From NCBI RefSeq assembly GCF_020667835.1, contig NZ_JAFMPR010000012.1:1-48978 (forward strand): a stretch of DNA of 48,978 bases, given 5' to 3'. This document shows positions 17,380-27,521 of the stretch, piece after piece (position 1 is the first letter of the stretch; each line of letters opens with the position of its first letter). Origin of the DNA: Roseibaca sp. Y0-43. GTDB taxonomy: Bacteria > Pseudomonadota > Alphaproteobacteria > Rhodobacterales > Rhodobacteraceae. Both the position numbers and the translations under genes were made by a program. The notes under the pieces are model-generated. The model had not been told where the DNA came from. It did no database searches and saw only the letters and a program-made list of their open reading frames with translations.

Positions 17380-18744
17380 ATGGGCCCCATCCAGACATTA
17401 GACGAGCTGTTCAGCTTCCTGTCGCGCCGCGCCGCCCTGATCGCGGCGGTTGCCTTTGTCGCAATGATCGGCGCGATCTTCGTGGCCCTGACGACAGAGC
17501 ACACCTATCAAAGCCAGGCCGTCATCCAGGTCGAAGGCCCAAGCGTGGGCAGCGACGTGACGGCGGCGGCCGTGCCGTCCAGTGCCGCGCGGCGTCTGGC
17601 CTCGGTCGAGCAGCGGCTGATGTCGCGCGACAACCTGCTGGATCTGGCCGTGAAATACGACATGTTCACCGGCATGACCCCGCAAGAGCGTGTGGCCGGA
17701 ATGCGGGAATCGATCCGTTTCGAGGTGGTCGCCGCAATCCGTGAACGCGCGGCCCTTGGCACCGATGTCACCAGCGAAAACCGTGCGCGCACCCTGACCG
17801 TCAGCGTGACCGAGGCCTTTGCGACCGATGCCATCGTCTCGCTCGTGCGGGTGATGACCGAAGCGGGCGATCCACAGGTCGCCGCCGATCTGGCCAATGA
17901 ACTGGCGCAAGCGATCGTGCAGGAAAACGCTTCTGCCGTGGCTGGAAACGTGCGCGAGGCGGTGGATTTCTTCGCCCGTCAAGAAGAGCGGCTGAAGCAG
18001 GAAATCGACAGCGTTGCGGCTGAAATCGTGGCCTTCAAGGCCGAGAATTTCGAGCTTCTGCCCGAAGCCATGGAAGACCGCCGCACAGAGCAGGCGATCA
18101 TCCGCGAAGAGCTTTTGCGCGCGACCCGCGACATTGCCGCGCTGGAAAGCGAGATCGCCGCGCTGGAAGAGCGCCGCACCCTGCGCGCGACCGAGCAGCG
18201 CCGGCTGAACGCCGCGCAGGAAGAACTGCTGACCGCCCAGCGCGAGTTGGACCAGTTGCGCCAGCAATCCGACGCCTTGGACCGGCTGGCCCGCGCCGCG
18301 CCGCAAGTGGCGTTCCAGTTGGATTCGCTTGAACGCCGCGAATTCCAGTTGCGCGAACAGTTGAACGAAATCGCCGACCGCCGACTGACCGCTGCCTTGG
18401 GCGAGCAGTTGGACGACGACCAGAATTTCGAACGGTTCGAGATGCTCGAAGCCGCCCTGCCCGCCGATTACCCGTCATCGCGGTCACGCGCGTCGATGGT
18501 TGTGATGGGTCTGGCCGCTGGCCTGTTTCTGGGCCTGATGCTGTCCTATGCCGCCGAATGGCTGAAACCCGCCTTGCGCAGCGCCGCACAGGTCGAGCGC
18601 GAACTGGGAATGCAGCCGGTGCTGGTGCTGCCCCGCATAGAGCTGCCCTCTGAGAAACGCCGCCGTACCATCGCGTGGAGCGCGGGCGGCGCGCTTGTGC
18701 TGCTGACGGGCCTTGCCCTTGTCGCCATGCGCATGAGCGGCTGA
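17380..18744 (+). CDS. Wzz/GumC-type polysaccharide chain-length determinant
   Basis: A 454-residue inner-membrane co-polymerase. A first membrane helix follows L-S-R-R-A-A-L-I-A-A (about residues 20-42), and the periplasmic part has the Wzz-type strand Y-Q-S-Q-A-V-I-Q-V-E. A long coiled coil (about residues 195-340, rich in E-L-E-R-A heptads) leads to two closing helices (about residues 370-395 and 430-450). Such proteins set the chain length of exported polysaccharides. No kinase domain is fused, and the separate ATPase upstream is its natural partner. Fifteen bases upstream and ten downstream separate it from its neighbours. Confidence 0.82.
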   Translation: MGPIQTLDELFSFLSRRAALIAAVAFVAMIGAIFVALTTEHTYQSQAVIQVEGPSVGSDVTAAAVPSSAARRLASVEQRLMSRDNLLDLAVKYDMFTGMTPQERVAGMRESIRFEVVAAIRERAALGTDVTSENRARTLTVSVTEAFATDAIVSLVRVMTEAGDPQVAADLANELAQAIVQENASAVAGNVREAVDFFARQEERLKQEIDSVAAEIVAFKAENFELLPEAMEDRRTEQAIIREELLRATRDIAALESEIAALEERRTLRATEQRRLNAAQEELLTAQRELDQLRQQSDALDRLARAAPQVAFQLDSLERREFQLREQLNEIADRRLTAALGEQLDDDQNFERFEMLEAALPADYPSSRSRASMVVMGLAAGLFLGLMLSYAAEWLKPALRSAAQVERELGMQPVLVLPRIELPSEKRRRTIAWSAGGALVLLTGLALVAMRMSG

Positions 18745-18754
18745 GAGGCACGGC

Positions 18755-20263
18755 ATGGGCAACGCGATCGCATATCTCGTGCTGCTGACATGGCCCTTGG
18801 CCATTCTGGTCATGTTCAAGCGCATGTCGCCCGAGCGGGCCTTTATCTGGTCCATCCTGGGCGGCTACATGTTGCTGCCGCAACTGACGCGCGTGGGCCT
18901 GCCGCTATTGCCCGACCTCGACAAGGTGCTGATCCCGAACGTGACCGCCTTCATCCTGTGCCTTGCGCTGGTGCGCGAGCGCGTGGCGGTAGTGCCGCAG
19001 AATCCGCTTGTTCGGGTGCTGTTGGTTCTGTTCATCCTGTCACCCGCCTTCACGGTGTTCACCAACACCGAAGCGCTGCAATTCGGCATCGTCACATCCG
19101 ACTACACCACGTGGATGGGCATTTTCACGCCCGCGAATGCCATGATCCCCGGCTTGCGCGTCTACGACTCGCTTTCCGTCGTGGTGGCGCAGATCATTTT
19201 CATGCTGCCCTTCTTCCTTGCGCGCAGCCTGCTCGCGCATGAGCGCGCTTTGGCCGAACTGCCGCGCGCGCTGGTGGTGGCCGGGCTGATCTATTCGGCC
19301 CCCATCCTGATCGAGAACGCCATCGGGCCGGAAATGCACCGCATGGTCTACGGCTATATCCAGCACGATTACGGCCAGTCCATCCGCTTTGGCGGCTTCC
19401 GTCCCTATGTGTTCATGCCCCACGGGTTGTGGGTCGCGTTCTTTGCCATGATGTGCTTTGCCTCGGCACTGCTGCAAGCGCGGCAGGCAAGCCCGGCAGA
19501 GCGCACGCGCGCGGTGATGATCGCGGTCTGGCTGGGGTTGATGCTGGTTCTGTGTCGGTCGGTCGGGCCTTGGGCGCTGACGCTCGTGGTGGCCCCGCTG
19601 GTGCTGTTCTTCGGCCCGAAAATGCAGCTGCGCGTCGCGTCCATGATGGCGGTGACGGCGCTGGCCTACCCGCTTTTGCGCGGCTCTGGCATCGTGCCCG
19701 CCGATGCAATGGTGCGTTTCGTCGCGGGTATTTCCGAGGATCGCGCCGAATCCCTTGGCTACCGCTTTACCAACGAAGACCTGCTTCTGGAGCGCGCCGC
19801 CGACAAGCCATGGTTCGGCTGGGGCGCATGGGGCCGCAACCTTGTTTATGACCCCGAAACGGGCGAGGCGATCACCATTTCCGACGGTCAATGGATCATC
19901 ACCATCGGGCAAGCGGGTTGGCTGGGCTATATCGCAACCTTCGGCTTGCTGTGTGTCCCCATCTTCGCGGTCTGGTGGCGGTATCGGCAAATGCCGAATG
20001 CCGATATTCCCAAGGTGGTCGGCCTGCTTGCACTTCTGCTGGGCGCGAACCTTGTCGACCTGTTGCCCAACGCAACGCTTATCCCTTTCACATGGCTGCT
20101 GGCGGGCGCGCTTTTGGGCCATGCCGAATTGCAGGCCAACCGCGTGCAGGCCGCGCGCCTGAGCAAACTGCAAGCCGCGCCCACCCGACGCACGCTTTTG
20201 GCCACCGCGCAGCCCAAACGCACAGCCGCCCAATTTCGTTCCGAACAGGACCAGATGTCATGA
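18755..20263 (+). CDS. O-antigen ligase/Wzy-type polytopic membrane protein
   Basis: A 502-residue integral membrane protein with about eleven hydrophobic helices. The periplasmic loop contains R-F-T-N-E-D-L-L-L-E-R-A-A-D-K-P followed by W-F-G-W-G-A-W-G-R-N, matching the loop preceding the last helices in the O-antigen ligase/Wzy superfamily. Such enzymes polymerise or transfer lipid-linked glycan in the periplasm. The tail after the last helix is a basic cytoplasmic stretch of about 60 residues. Its stop overlaps the PKS start (ATGA). Whether it polymerises or ligates, and what acceptor it uses, is not readable; the PKS/NRPS product or a glycan are both possible. Confidence 0.75.
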   Translation: MGNAIAYLVLLTWPLAILVMFKRMSPERAFIWSILGGYMLLPQLTRVGLPLLPDLDKVLIPNVTAFILCLALVRERVAVVPQNPLVRVLLVLFILSPAFTVFTNTEALQFGIVTSDYTTWMGIFTPANAMIPGLRVYDSLSVVVAQIIFMLPFFLARSLLAHERALAELPRALVVAGLIYSAPILIENAIGPEMHRMVYGYIQHDYGQSIRFGGFRPYVFMPHGLWVAFFAMMCFASALLQARQASPAERTRAVMIAVWLGLMLVLCRSVGPWALTLVVAPLVLFFGPKMQLRVASMMAVTALAYPLLRGSGIVPADAMVRFVAGISEDRAESLGYRFTNEDLLLERAADKPWFGWGAWGRNLVYDPETGEAITISDGQWIITIGQAGWLGYIATFGLLCVPIFAVWWRYRQMPNADIPKVVGLLALLLGANLVDLLPNATLIPFTWLLAGALLGHAELQANRVQAARLSKLQAAPTRRTLLATAQPKRTAAQFRSEQDQMS

Positions 20264-23200
20264 GTACCGAGCAGAATTTCAACGAAAACGACATTGCCAT
20301 CATCGGCATGGCCGCGCATTTGCCCGGTGCTGCATCCGTGTCCGAATTCTGGGACAACCTGCGCGCGGGCCGCTCCTCTATCCGCAAGCTGTCGGAACAG
20401 GAATTGCTGGACGCGGGCGAAAGCGCCGCGATGCTGCGCAAGCCCAATTACGTGCCCTATGCTGCCCCGTTGGACGGGTTTGCAGAATTCGACCCTGACC
20501 TCTTCGGCTTTTCCCCGAAAGAGGCCGCGATCCTTGACCCCCAACATCGCCAGTTTCTGGAAGTGGCGTGGGAAGCGTTCGAGAATGCAGGCCACCCGCC
20601 GCGCGGCGAAAAGGGCACCGTGGGCGTGTTTTCCGGCTGTGGCATGGGCAGCTATTTCTACTTCAACATCTGCTCGAACCCGCATCTGGTCGATGATGTG
20701 GGCATGTTCCTGTTGCGCCATACGGGCAATGACAAGGATTTCCTGACAACCCGCGTCAGCCATATCCTGGACCTGCACGGGCCTTCGGTAAACGTGCAGA
20801 CGGCGTGCTCGACCTCGCTTGTGGCCGTGCATTACGCGGTGAACGCGCTGCTGACGGGTGAGTGTGACATGGCGCTTGCGGGCGGCGTGACAATCGAGCT
20901 GCCTCAGGGGCGCGGCTATCTTTACAAGGAAAACGAGATCCTTTCGCCCGACGGCGCGTGCCATGCGTTCGATCATCGCGCCCAAGGCACCGTGTTCGGC
21001 TCTGGCGCGGGCGCGGTCGTGCTGCGCCGGCTGGCCGATGCCGTGGCCGATGGCGACCGGATCATCGCGGTCATAAAGGGGACCGCCATCAACAACGATG
21101 GCGCACAAAAGGCGGGCTATCTGGCCCCGTCTGTCGAGGGGCAGGCACAGGCGATTGCCGAAGCCCATCAAATCGCAAGCGTGCCGTCGGACAGCATCTC
21201 TTACGTCGAATGCCACGGCACGGGCACCTATCTGGGCGACCCGATAGAGGTCGCGGCCCTGACGCAAGCCTTCAACAGCGACAAGACCGGGTTTTGCCGG
21301 ATCGGGTCGGTGAAAACAAATATCGGCCATCTGGACACGGCTGCGGGCGTGGCCAGCCTGATCAAGGTCGCCAGCGCGCTTCAGCACCGCGAATTGCCGC
21401 CATCGCTGGGGTATGAGGCCCCGAACCCCGCGATTGATTTCGAACATTCGCCCTTTGTCGTGAACGACACTCTGACGCCGTGGCAGGCCTATGGCCCCTT
21501 GCGCGCGGGCGTCAATAGCCTTGGCGTAGGCGGCACCAACGCGCATATCGTGCTGGAAGAAGCACCTGCGCGCGCGCCGTCAGACGAAAGCGACTGGCCG
21601 TTCCAGATCCTGACGCTTTCGGCCAAATCCAAGGCCGCGCTTGGGGCGAATGCCCAGCGCTTGGCCGCGCATCTGCGCACGCACCCCGAGCAGCCCTTGG
21701 CCGATGTGGCCTTTACCCTGAAAGAAGGGCGCACAGAGCTGGACCAGCGCCGCGTTGTCGTGGCCGAAACCCATGCAGAGGCCGCCGACCTGCTGGAGCA
21801 GGACCACCCCCGCCGCGTGTTTACCCATACAGCACTCGACCGCCCCGACATGGTCTTCATGTTCCCCGGCGGCGGCGCGCAATACGCGGGCATGGCGCGC
21901 GAGCTTTATGAGACGGAACCGGTCTTTGCCGAATGGATGGACCGCGGTTTGGACCATCTGCAACCCAAGCTCGACTATGACATCCGCGCTTTGTGGCTGC
22001 CCGAAAAGGGGGCCGAGGCAGCGGCAAATGCCGCGCTGACCCGTCCTTCGGTGCAGCTTCCGCTCATCATGATTACCGAATACGCGCTGGCGCAGATGTT
22101 CATGGGCTGGGGGGTAGAGCCGCAGGTTCTGGTCGGCCATTCCATGGGCGAGAACACCGCCGCCTGCCTGGCCGGTGTCATGTCGTTCGAGGATTGCATC
22201 GGCCTTGTCCATTTGCGCGGGCAGTTGTTCGACACGGTGCCCGCGGGCGGCATGTTGTCGGTGCCCTTGTCGCTGGATGCGTTGCAGCCCTATCTGGATG
22301 ACGACCACGATATCGCCTCTGTCAATGCACCCGAACTGACGGTGATTTCAGGCCCGCAAGCGGCGCTGGACCGTTTGCAGGCCAAGCTGGCAGCGGACGA
22401 GATCGACGCCACCCGCGTCGCTATCGACATTGCCGCGCATAGCCGGATGCTGGACCCGATCCTGGGCGCGTTCGGCGATTACCTGCGGTCGATCCCGTTG
22501 CACGCGCCGCGCTTGCCCATCATCTCTAACCGGACCGGCGAAGTGCTGAGCGACGCGGACGCAACCAACCCGGATTACTGGGTGCAGCACCTACGCAACA
22601 CGGTCCGATTTGCCGATTGCATTGGCACGCTCAGCCAGACCCCGAACCGGATTTATATCGAAATGGGTCCGGGCAAGGCGCTGTCGTCGCTTGCGCGGAT
22701 GCATGGCGCGGTGCCGGGCCAGCAGGTGCTGGCTGCCCTGCGCCACCCGGATGAAGAGATCGCGGATGACCTGTATCATCTGGGCGTTCTGGCGCGCATC
22801 TGGGCCTTGGGCGGCACGTTCGACTGGGCGCAAATCTGGGGTGATGCCAAGCGCCACCGGGTCGAGTTGCCGACCTATGCCTTCCAGCGCGCGCGCTATT
22901 TCATCGAACCCGGCCAAAGCACCGCCACGGCCGCGCCGCAGCTGGAGCGGATCGACGATATCTCCAACTGGGGCACCAAGATCGCGTGGAAGCCCGCCTA
23001 TGCCGATTGCGACATCGACATCGCGACCGAACTTGGGCGCGATCCGCAGACATGGCTGGTCTTCGCGGACGAGGACGGCACCGCCGCCCCGGTCATCGAC
23101 CGCTTGCGCCGCGCAGGCCACAAGGTGGTCGAGGTGCGCGCGGGCGATACCTATGCGCGCAAGTCCGACACCCTTTTCACCCTTGCCCCCGAACATGGGC

Positions 23201-26200
23201 GCGAGGCCTATGCGCGGCTGCTGGCCGATCTGATCGCCAGCGGCACCGCGCCCACGCGGATCGCGCATTTCTGGCTGGTTACGGGCAAAGAGCGGTTCCG
23301 CCCCGGTTCCAGCTTCCTGCACCGCAATATAGAGCAGGGTTTTTACGCGCTGATGTTCCTGGCGCAGGCCATGCAAAGCGAAACCCTTCCGCAGCCGGTG
23401 CATATGGTCGTCTTCACCAATGGCGCGCAGGCGCTGGAGGGCGAGGCGCTGCGCTACCCGGAAAAGGCCATGATCGCCGGTCCCGCCCGCGTGGCCCCGC
23501 ATGAAATCGCTGGCCTGACCTGCGCGACGCTGGATATTGATGCCAGCGCCACGCCCGAAATGCTTCTGGAAGAGATGTGCGCGGCCCCCGCCAGCACCAC
23601 CGCGCTGTTGCGCGCCGGCAAGCGCTACGGGCAGGTTTTGCGCCCCGTCACCCTGCCCAACGCCGTGCCGGACATTCCCGAAGGCGCGCATTGGGTCATC
23701 ACCGGGGGGTTTGGCGGTATTGGCCTTAGCTTGGCCGAAGACCTGATCGCACGGTTCAAGGCCAAGATCACGCTTGTTGCCCGCACACCCCTGCCCGACC
23801 GCGCCGATTGGCTGGCTTGGCAAGCAAACCACAGCCCCGCCGACCCGACCACGCGCCGCATTCTGGCGGTCGAGCGGCTGGAAGCCTTGGGCGGGCAGGT
23901 GCATGTCGCGGGCGCCGATGTCTGCAACATTGACCAGATGCGCGACGCACTTGCGGCAGCCACGCAGGCCCATGGCGCGCCTTATGGTCTGATCCATGCC
24001 GCGGGCCACATGGCCGATGCACCGTTGCTGGCAAAATCCACGGGCGACGTGGAAGAGGTTTTCGCCCCCAAGCTGCACGGCCTGCGCGTGCTTGACAGCC
24101 TGTTGCCCGATGGCTCCTTGGACGTGATGGTGCTGTTTTCGTCCAGCTCCACCTTGACCGCGCCGATCGGGCAGGTCGATTACGTCGCCGCGAATGAATA
24201 CCTGAACGCCTTTGCCCGCGCGCGGGTGGGCGGAAAAACCCGCGTGATCGCGCTGGATTGGGGCATCTGGGCCGAAGCGGGCATGGCTGCCGACGCGATG
24301 GCAACGCGGCTGGGCCAGACGCCCAGCACGCCCGCCAGCCCTTGCGCCCAACCGCTTTATGCCGAGATGGGGTTCGACTCGGCAGGCAATCGCCGCCTGA
24401 CCACGACACTGGACAGCACCCATTGGATTGTCGACCAGCACCGCACCCGCGACGGTGCGGCCATCCTGCCCGGCACCGGTTATCTGGACTTGGCCGCACA
24501 AGCGCTGCGTGCCCAGGGCGAAACCGCCGCGTTCGAGCTGCGCGACCTCTATTTTTTCCGCGCGCTGGCCGTGGCCGATGGCGGCGCGCGCAAGCTGCGC
24601 GCCACGCTTGCCCGCACGCCCGAAGGCTATGATTTCAGCCTGCGTTCGGATGTCATGCAGGGCGGGTCAGAGGGGTATGTGCTGAATGCGCAGGCGCAGA
24701 TCGCGCTGCTGCCCGCAGGCAGCCGTCCCGCCCCCATCGACCTTGCCGCCATTGCCGCGCGCTGCCCGGACGTGACCGAAGGGCAAGGGCTGGCCAGCCC
24801 GCAAGAGGCGCATCTGGCCTTCGGGCCGCGCTGGCGGGTGCTGAACCGCACGGCTTACGGCACGGGCGAGGGGCTGGCGCATCTGGCGCTGCCCGACGCG
24901 TTCACGGACGACCTGCGCGCGGGCCACATCCTGCACCCCGCGCTGATGGATCTAGCGACCGGTTGGGCCATGGGGCTGATCCCCGGCTATAACGGCGCGC
25001 ATCTGTGGGTGCCCTTGTCCTATGGCAGCCTGCGCGTCTGGTCCGATCTGCCGCAGCAGATCCTCAGCCATGCCCGCTTGCGCAGCGACAGCGATCCGGG
25101 CTTCGCCAGTTTCGACATCACGCTCGCCACGCCCGAGGGCGCGGTGGTGGCAGAGATCACGCGCTTCACCATCAAACGGCTGGAGCAAGGCAGCTTCGCC
25201 GATGCACCGCCGATCCGTGCCACAGAGGTGGAACGCGACCAACAGGTCAACGCCACGCTCTCGCCCGCCGAGGAACGGCTGCGCGACATGCTGGCGCTGG
25301 GGATCAAACCGTCCGAAGGGGCCGAGGCCTTCTTGCGCGCGCTGACCCTTGGGGTCTCGCCGCTTGTGGTGTCGTCCATCGACCCCAAGGCCCTGATCGC
25401 GCAGGTCGCGGCAGAAGCCAGCGCCCCCGCGCCCGAAGGCGGGTTCGAGCGGCCCGATCTGGGCACCGACTACATCGCCCCGCGCAATGACGTGGAACGC
25501 ACCCTGACCGGCCTGTGGCAAAGCCTGCTGGGCATTGACCAGATCGGGGTCGAGGACAATTTCTTCGACTTGGGCGGTCATTCGCTGATCGCGGTGCGCC
25601 TGTTTGCACAGGTCAAGAAAGCCTATGGCGTGGATTTCCCCATTTCCGTGCTGTTCGAAGCGCCCACAATCGCCGCCTGCGCCGCGATGATCGCAGAACA
25701 GACCGGTGCCAGCCTGGGCGATAACGGCGCATCCTCTGGCGACAACGTGGTGCAACTGCCCAAGCGCCGCCGCTTCAAGCACCTTGTGCCCATGCATGAC
25801 GGCGAGGGGGGCGCGAAGCCGCCCTTCTTCCTGGTCGCGGGCATGTTCGGCAATGTGCTGAACCTGCGCCATCTGGCCACGCTCGCAGGCCGCGATCGCC
25901 CCTTCTACGGGCTGCAAGCGCGCGGGCTGTTCGGCGGCGAAGCCCCGCATGACCGCATAGAGGACGCCGCCGCCGACTACATTGCCGAAATCCGGCAGGT
26001 GCAGCCACATGGCCCCTACAGCCTTGGCGGGTTCTCTGGCGGCGGGATCACCGCCTACGAGATGGCCCGCCAGCTCGAAGCCGCCGGAGAGGTGGTCGAG
26101 ATCGTGGTCATGCTGGACACTCCCCTGCCCAAACGCCCGACGCTCAGCGCGCCCGACAAGGCCATGATGAAGCTGGCCGAGCTGAAACGCAAAGGCCCGG

Positions 26201-26601
26201 CCTACCTGACGGAATGGTGGCAGGCGCGCAGCCGCTGGAAACGCAAGCTGGCCGATGGTCCGGCAACCGACAATGACGGCGCGTTCCACAATGCCGCGAT
26301 CGAAGCCGCGTTCCGCAAGGCGGTGGCAGAGTATGACGTGCAACCATGGGATGGACGACTGGTCCTGTTCCGCCCACCGCTCGACCGGCATTGGAAGGTG
26401 ACAGGCGGCAACTGGGTCAGCCGAGAGCGCGAATACGTGTTCCATGACAACCAATGGACCCAGTTCGCCCCGGCGCTGGAAGTGCACGAGGTGCCCGGCG
26501 ACCATGACAGCATGGTGCTGGAGCCGAATGTCCGTGTGCTGGCCGCCAAGCTGCAAACCCTGCTGCCTGACCTGCCCTGCTGCAAGGAGGCCGCGGAATG
26601 A
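20260..26601 (+). CDS. Type I polyketide synthase, KS-AT-KR-DH-ACP-TE
   Basis: A 2113-residue single-module PKS. Ketosynthase: Cys183 in T-A-C-S-T-S, His319 in E-C-H-G-T-G and His357 in N-I-G-H-L. Acyltransferase: Ser628 in G-H-S-M-G-E and His727. Ketoreductase: nucleotide loop G-G-F-G-G-I-G (about 1149-1155), with Ser1295, Tyr1308 and Asn1312. Dehydratase-like hot-dog domain: His1394, then Asp1564 in H-P-A-L-M-D. Carrier: Ser1775 in D-L-G-G-H-S-L. Thioesterase: Ser1926 in G-F-S-G-G-G, Asp1953, His2082. The KR lies before the DH, the reverse of the usual order. There is no loading or enoylreductase domain, and AT specificity is not clear from G-H-S-M-G-E. Start and stop overlap the neighbouring genes as ATGA. 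The terminal thioesterase marks this as a releasing module. Confidence 0.92.
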   Translation: MSTEQNFNENDIAIIGMAAHLPGAASVSEFWDNLRAGRSSIRKLSEQELLDAGESAAMLRKPNYVPYAAPLDGFAEFDPDLFGFSPKEAAILDPQHRQFLEVAWEAFENAGHPPRGEKGTVGVFSGCGMGSYFYFNICSNPHLVDDVGMFLLRHTGNDKDFLTTRVSHILDLHGPSVNVQTACSTSLVAVHYAVNALLTGECDMALAGGVTIELPQGRGYLYKENEILSPDGACHAFDHRAQGTVFGSGAGAVVLRRLADAVADGDRIIAVIKGTAINNDGAQKAGYLAPSVEGQAQAIAEAHQIASVPSDSISYVECHGTGTYLGDPIEVAALTQAFNSDKTGFCRIGSVKTNIGHLDTAAGVASLIKVASALQHRELPPSLGYEAPNPAIDFEHSPFVVNDTLTPWQAYGPLRAGVNSLGVGGTNAHIVLEEAPARAPSDESDWPFQILTLSAKSKAALGANAQRLAAHLRTHPEQPLADVAFTLKEGRTELDQRRVVVAETHAEAADLLEQDHPRRVFTHTALDRPDMVFMFPGGGAQYAGMARELYETEPVFAEWMDRGLDHLQPKLDYDIRALWLPEKGAEAAANAALTRPSVQLPLIMITEYALAQMFMGWGVEPQVLVGHSMGENTAACLAGVMSFEDCIGLVHLRGQLFDTVPAGGMLSVPLSLDALQPYLDDDHDIASVNAPELTVISGPQAALDRLQAKLAADEIDATRVAIDIAAHSRMLDPILGAFGDYLRSIPLHAPRLPIISNRTGEVLSDADATNPDYWVQHLRNTVRFADCIGTLSQTPNRIYIEMGPGKALSSLARMHGAVPGQQVLAALRHPDEEIADDLYHLGVLARIWALGGTFDWAQIWGDAKRHRVELPTYAFQRARYFIEPGQSTATAAPQLERIDDISNWGTKIAWKPAYADCDIDIATELGRDPQTWLVFADEDGTAAPVIDRLRRAGHKVVEVRAGDTYARKSDTLFTLAPEHGREAYARLLADLIASGTAPTRIAHFWLVTGKERFRPGSSFLHRNIEQGFYALMFLAQAMQSETLPQPVHMVVFTNGAQALEGEALRYPEKAMIAGPARVAPHEIAGLTCATLDIDASATPEMLLEEMCAAPASTTALLRAGKRYGQVLRPVTLPNAVPDIPEGAHWVITGGFGGIGLSLAEDLIARFKAKITLVARTPLPDRADWLAWQANHSPADPTTRRILAVERLEALGGQVHVAGADVCNIDQMRDALAAATQAHGAPYGLIHAAGHMADAPLLAKSTGDVEEVFAPKLHGLRVLDSLLPDGSLDVMVLFSSSSTLTAPIGQVDYVAANEYLNAFARARVGGKTRVIALDWGIWAEAGMAADAMATRLGQTPSTPASPCAQPLYAEMGFDSAGNRRLTTTLDSTHWIVDQHRTRDGAAILPGTGYLDLAAQALRAQGETAAFELRDLYFFRALAVADGGARKLRATLARTPEGYDFSLRSDVMQGGSEGYVLNAQAQIALLPAGSRPAPIDLAAIAARCPDVTEGQGLASPQEAHLAFGPRWRVLNRTAYGTGEGLAHLALPDAFTDDLRAGHILHPALMDLATGWAMGLIPGYNGAHLWVPLSYGSLRVWSDLPQQILSHARLRSDSDPGFASFDITLATPEGAVVAEITRFTIKRLEQGSFADAPPIRATEVERDQQVNATLSPAEERLRDMLALGIKPSEGAEAFLRALTLGVSPLVVSSIDPKALIAQVAAEASAPAPEGGFERPDLGTDYIAPRNDVERTLTGLWQSLLGIDQIGVEDNFFDLGGHSLIAVRLFAQVKKAYGVDFPISVLFEAPTIAACAAMIAEQTGASLGDNGASSGDNVVQLPKRRRFKHLVPMHDGEGGAKPPFFLVAGMFGNVLNLRHLATLAGRDRPFYGLQARGLFGGEAPHDRIEDAAADYIAEIRQVQPHGPYSLGGFSGGGITAYEMARQLEAAGEVVEIVVMLDTPLPKRPTLSAPDKAMMKLAELKRKGPAYLTEWWQARSRWKRKLADGPATDNDGAFHNAAIEAAFRKAVAEYDVQPWDGRLVLFRPPLDRHWKVTGGNWVSREREYVFHDNQWTQFAPALEVHEVPGDHDSMVLEPNVRVLAAKLQTLLPDLPCCKEAAE

Positions 26602-26602
26602 G
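26585..26602 (+). repeat. 18-bp direct repeat, left copy
   Basis: AGGAGGCCGCGGAATGAG, covering the PKS 3' end (E-A-A-E stop), a perfect Shine-Dalgarno and the first codons of the GIY-YIG gene. An identical copy lies exactly 920 bases downstream at 27505-27522, at the junction between the GIY-YIG gene and the glycosyltransferase gene. Confidence 0.9.
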
Positions 26603-27521
26603 CGAGACGGGATTCGGCCGCACAATCCAGCTTTTCCTTGTGGACGGGAAACCGACCGGATTGCGCAAAGCAAGTATTCACGGGTGGACAGGGCTTTTGT
26701 TCGTCAGCGGCGCATCCGCCTTCGGGGAGCTGACTGCGCGGACCGAAGTAGACCGCACAGGCGTTTACATCTTGGCCGGTCCTGACCCCGACCGCGCTGG
26801 CGCCACACGGGCCTATATAGGGTCTGGAAATTCGGTTTCGGAACGCATTAGGCAAAGCGCGTTGAAACGGGATTTCTGGGAAACCGCCGTCACCGTCACC
26901 ACCAGCGACGATGACCTGTCGAAAGGTCATGCCGAATACCTAGAGGCCCGCTTGATAGAGCTTGCAGGGCAAGCCGGCCGGGTCGCGCTGGACAATGGCA
27001 CAAAGCCCGCCATCACGCGCCGCCGTCTGCCCGAAGCGGACATCGCCAACATGGAACAGTTTCTAGCGAATTTGCGCATCATTTTGCCCGTGATCGGCCT
27101 CGACATGCTCAAGCCGCAACCGCGTGCTGTCAGCCAAACCTCGACGCCCGTGTCGGAACGCACACGCGGCGAGGTTCAGTTCGAAATCCGCCACAAGAGC
27201 GGCGTTCAAGCCACGGCGGTGGAAGAGGATGGCGAGTTTGTTGTTCTGGAAGGTTCGCAAGCTTTGGTTGCAACCGGATATGTTCAACAAAGCTACGGCG
27301 CGCTCAAGGAAAGGCTGATCGCGGATGGCGTGCTGATAAGCGATGCAGAGGGCAGGCTGAAATTCTCGAAACCGTGGTCTTTCAGCAGCCCTTCGGCAGC
27401 GGCGGCGGTCGTTCTGGACCGCAATAGCAACGGGCGGCTGGAGTGGAAGGTGAAAGACTCGAAGCAGACCTACCACGATTGGCAACAAGCCCGATCCAAG
27501 GAACAGGAGGCCGCGGAATGA
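26598..27521 (+). CDS. GIY-YIG nuclease family protein with DUF4357
   Basis: A 307-residue protein. The N-terminal half is a GIY-YIG domain: G-V-Y-I-L (residues 55-59), A-Y-I-G-S-G (72-77), the arginine of S-E-R-I-R (Arg83) and H-A-E-Y-L-E (His111, Glu113, Glu116). The C-terminal half contains the DUF4357 pattern, with S-S-P-S-A-A-A-A-V-V-L near residue 275, then N-G-R-L-E-W-K and a final W. Codon choice is visibly less GC-biased (frequent AAA, ATT, TTG, TTT) than in the genes around it, suggesting acquisition. It has no obvious part in polyketide or glycan synthesis. The flanking 18-bp repeats mean that removing 920 bases would rejoin the PKS and glycosyltransferase genes perfectly through one ATGA overlap. 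Confidence 0.85.
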   Translation: MSETGFGRTIQLFLVDGKPTGLRKASIHGWTGLLFVSGASAFGELTARTEVDRTGVYILAGPDPDRAGATRAYIGSGNSVSERIRQSALKRDFWETAVTVTTSDDDLSKGHAEYLEARLIELAGQAGRVALDNGTKPAITRRRLPEADIANMEQFLANLRIILPVIGLDMLKPQPRAVSQTSTPVSERTRGEVQFEIRHKSGVQATAVEEDGEFVVLEGSQALVATGYVQQSYGALKERLIADGVLISDAEGRLKFSKPWSFSSPSAAAAVVLDRNSNGRLEWKVKDSKQTYHDWQQARSKEQEAAE

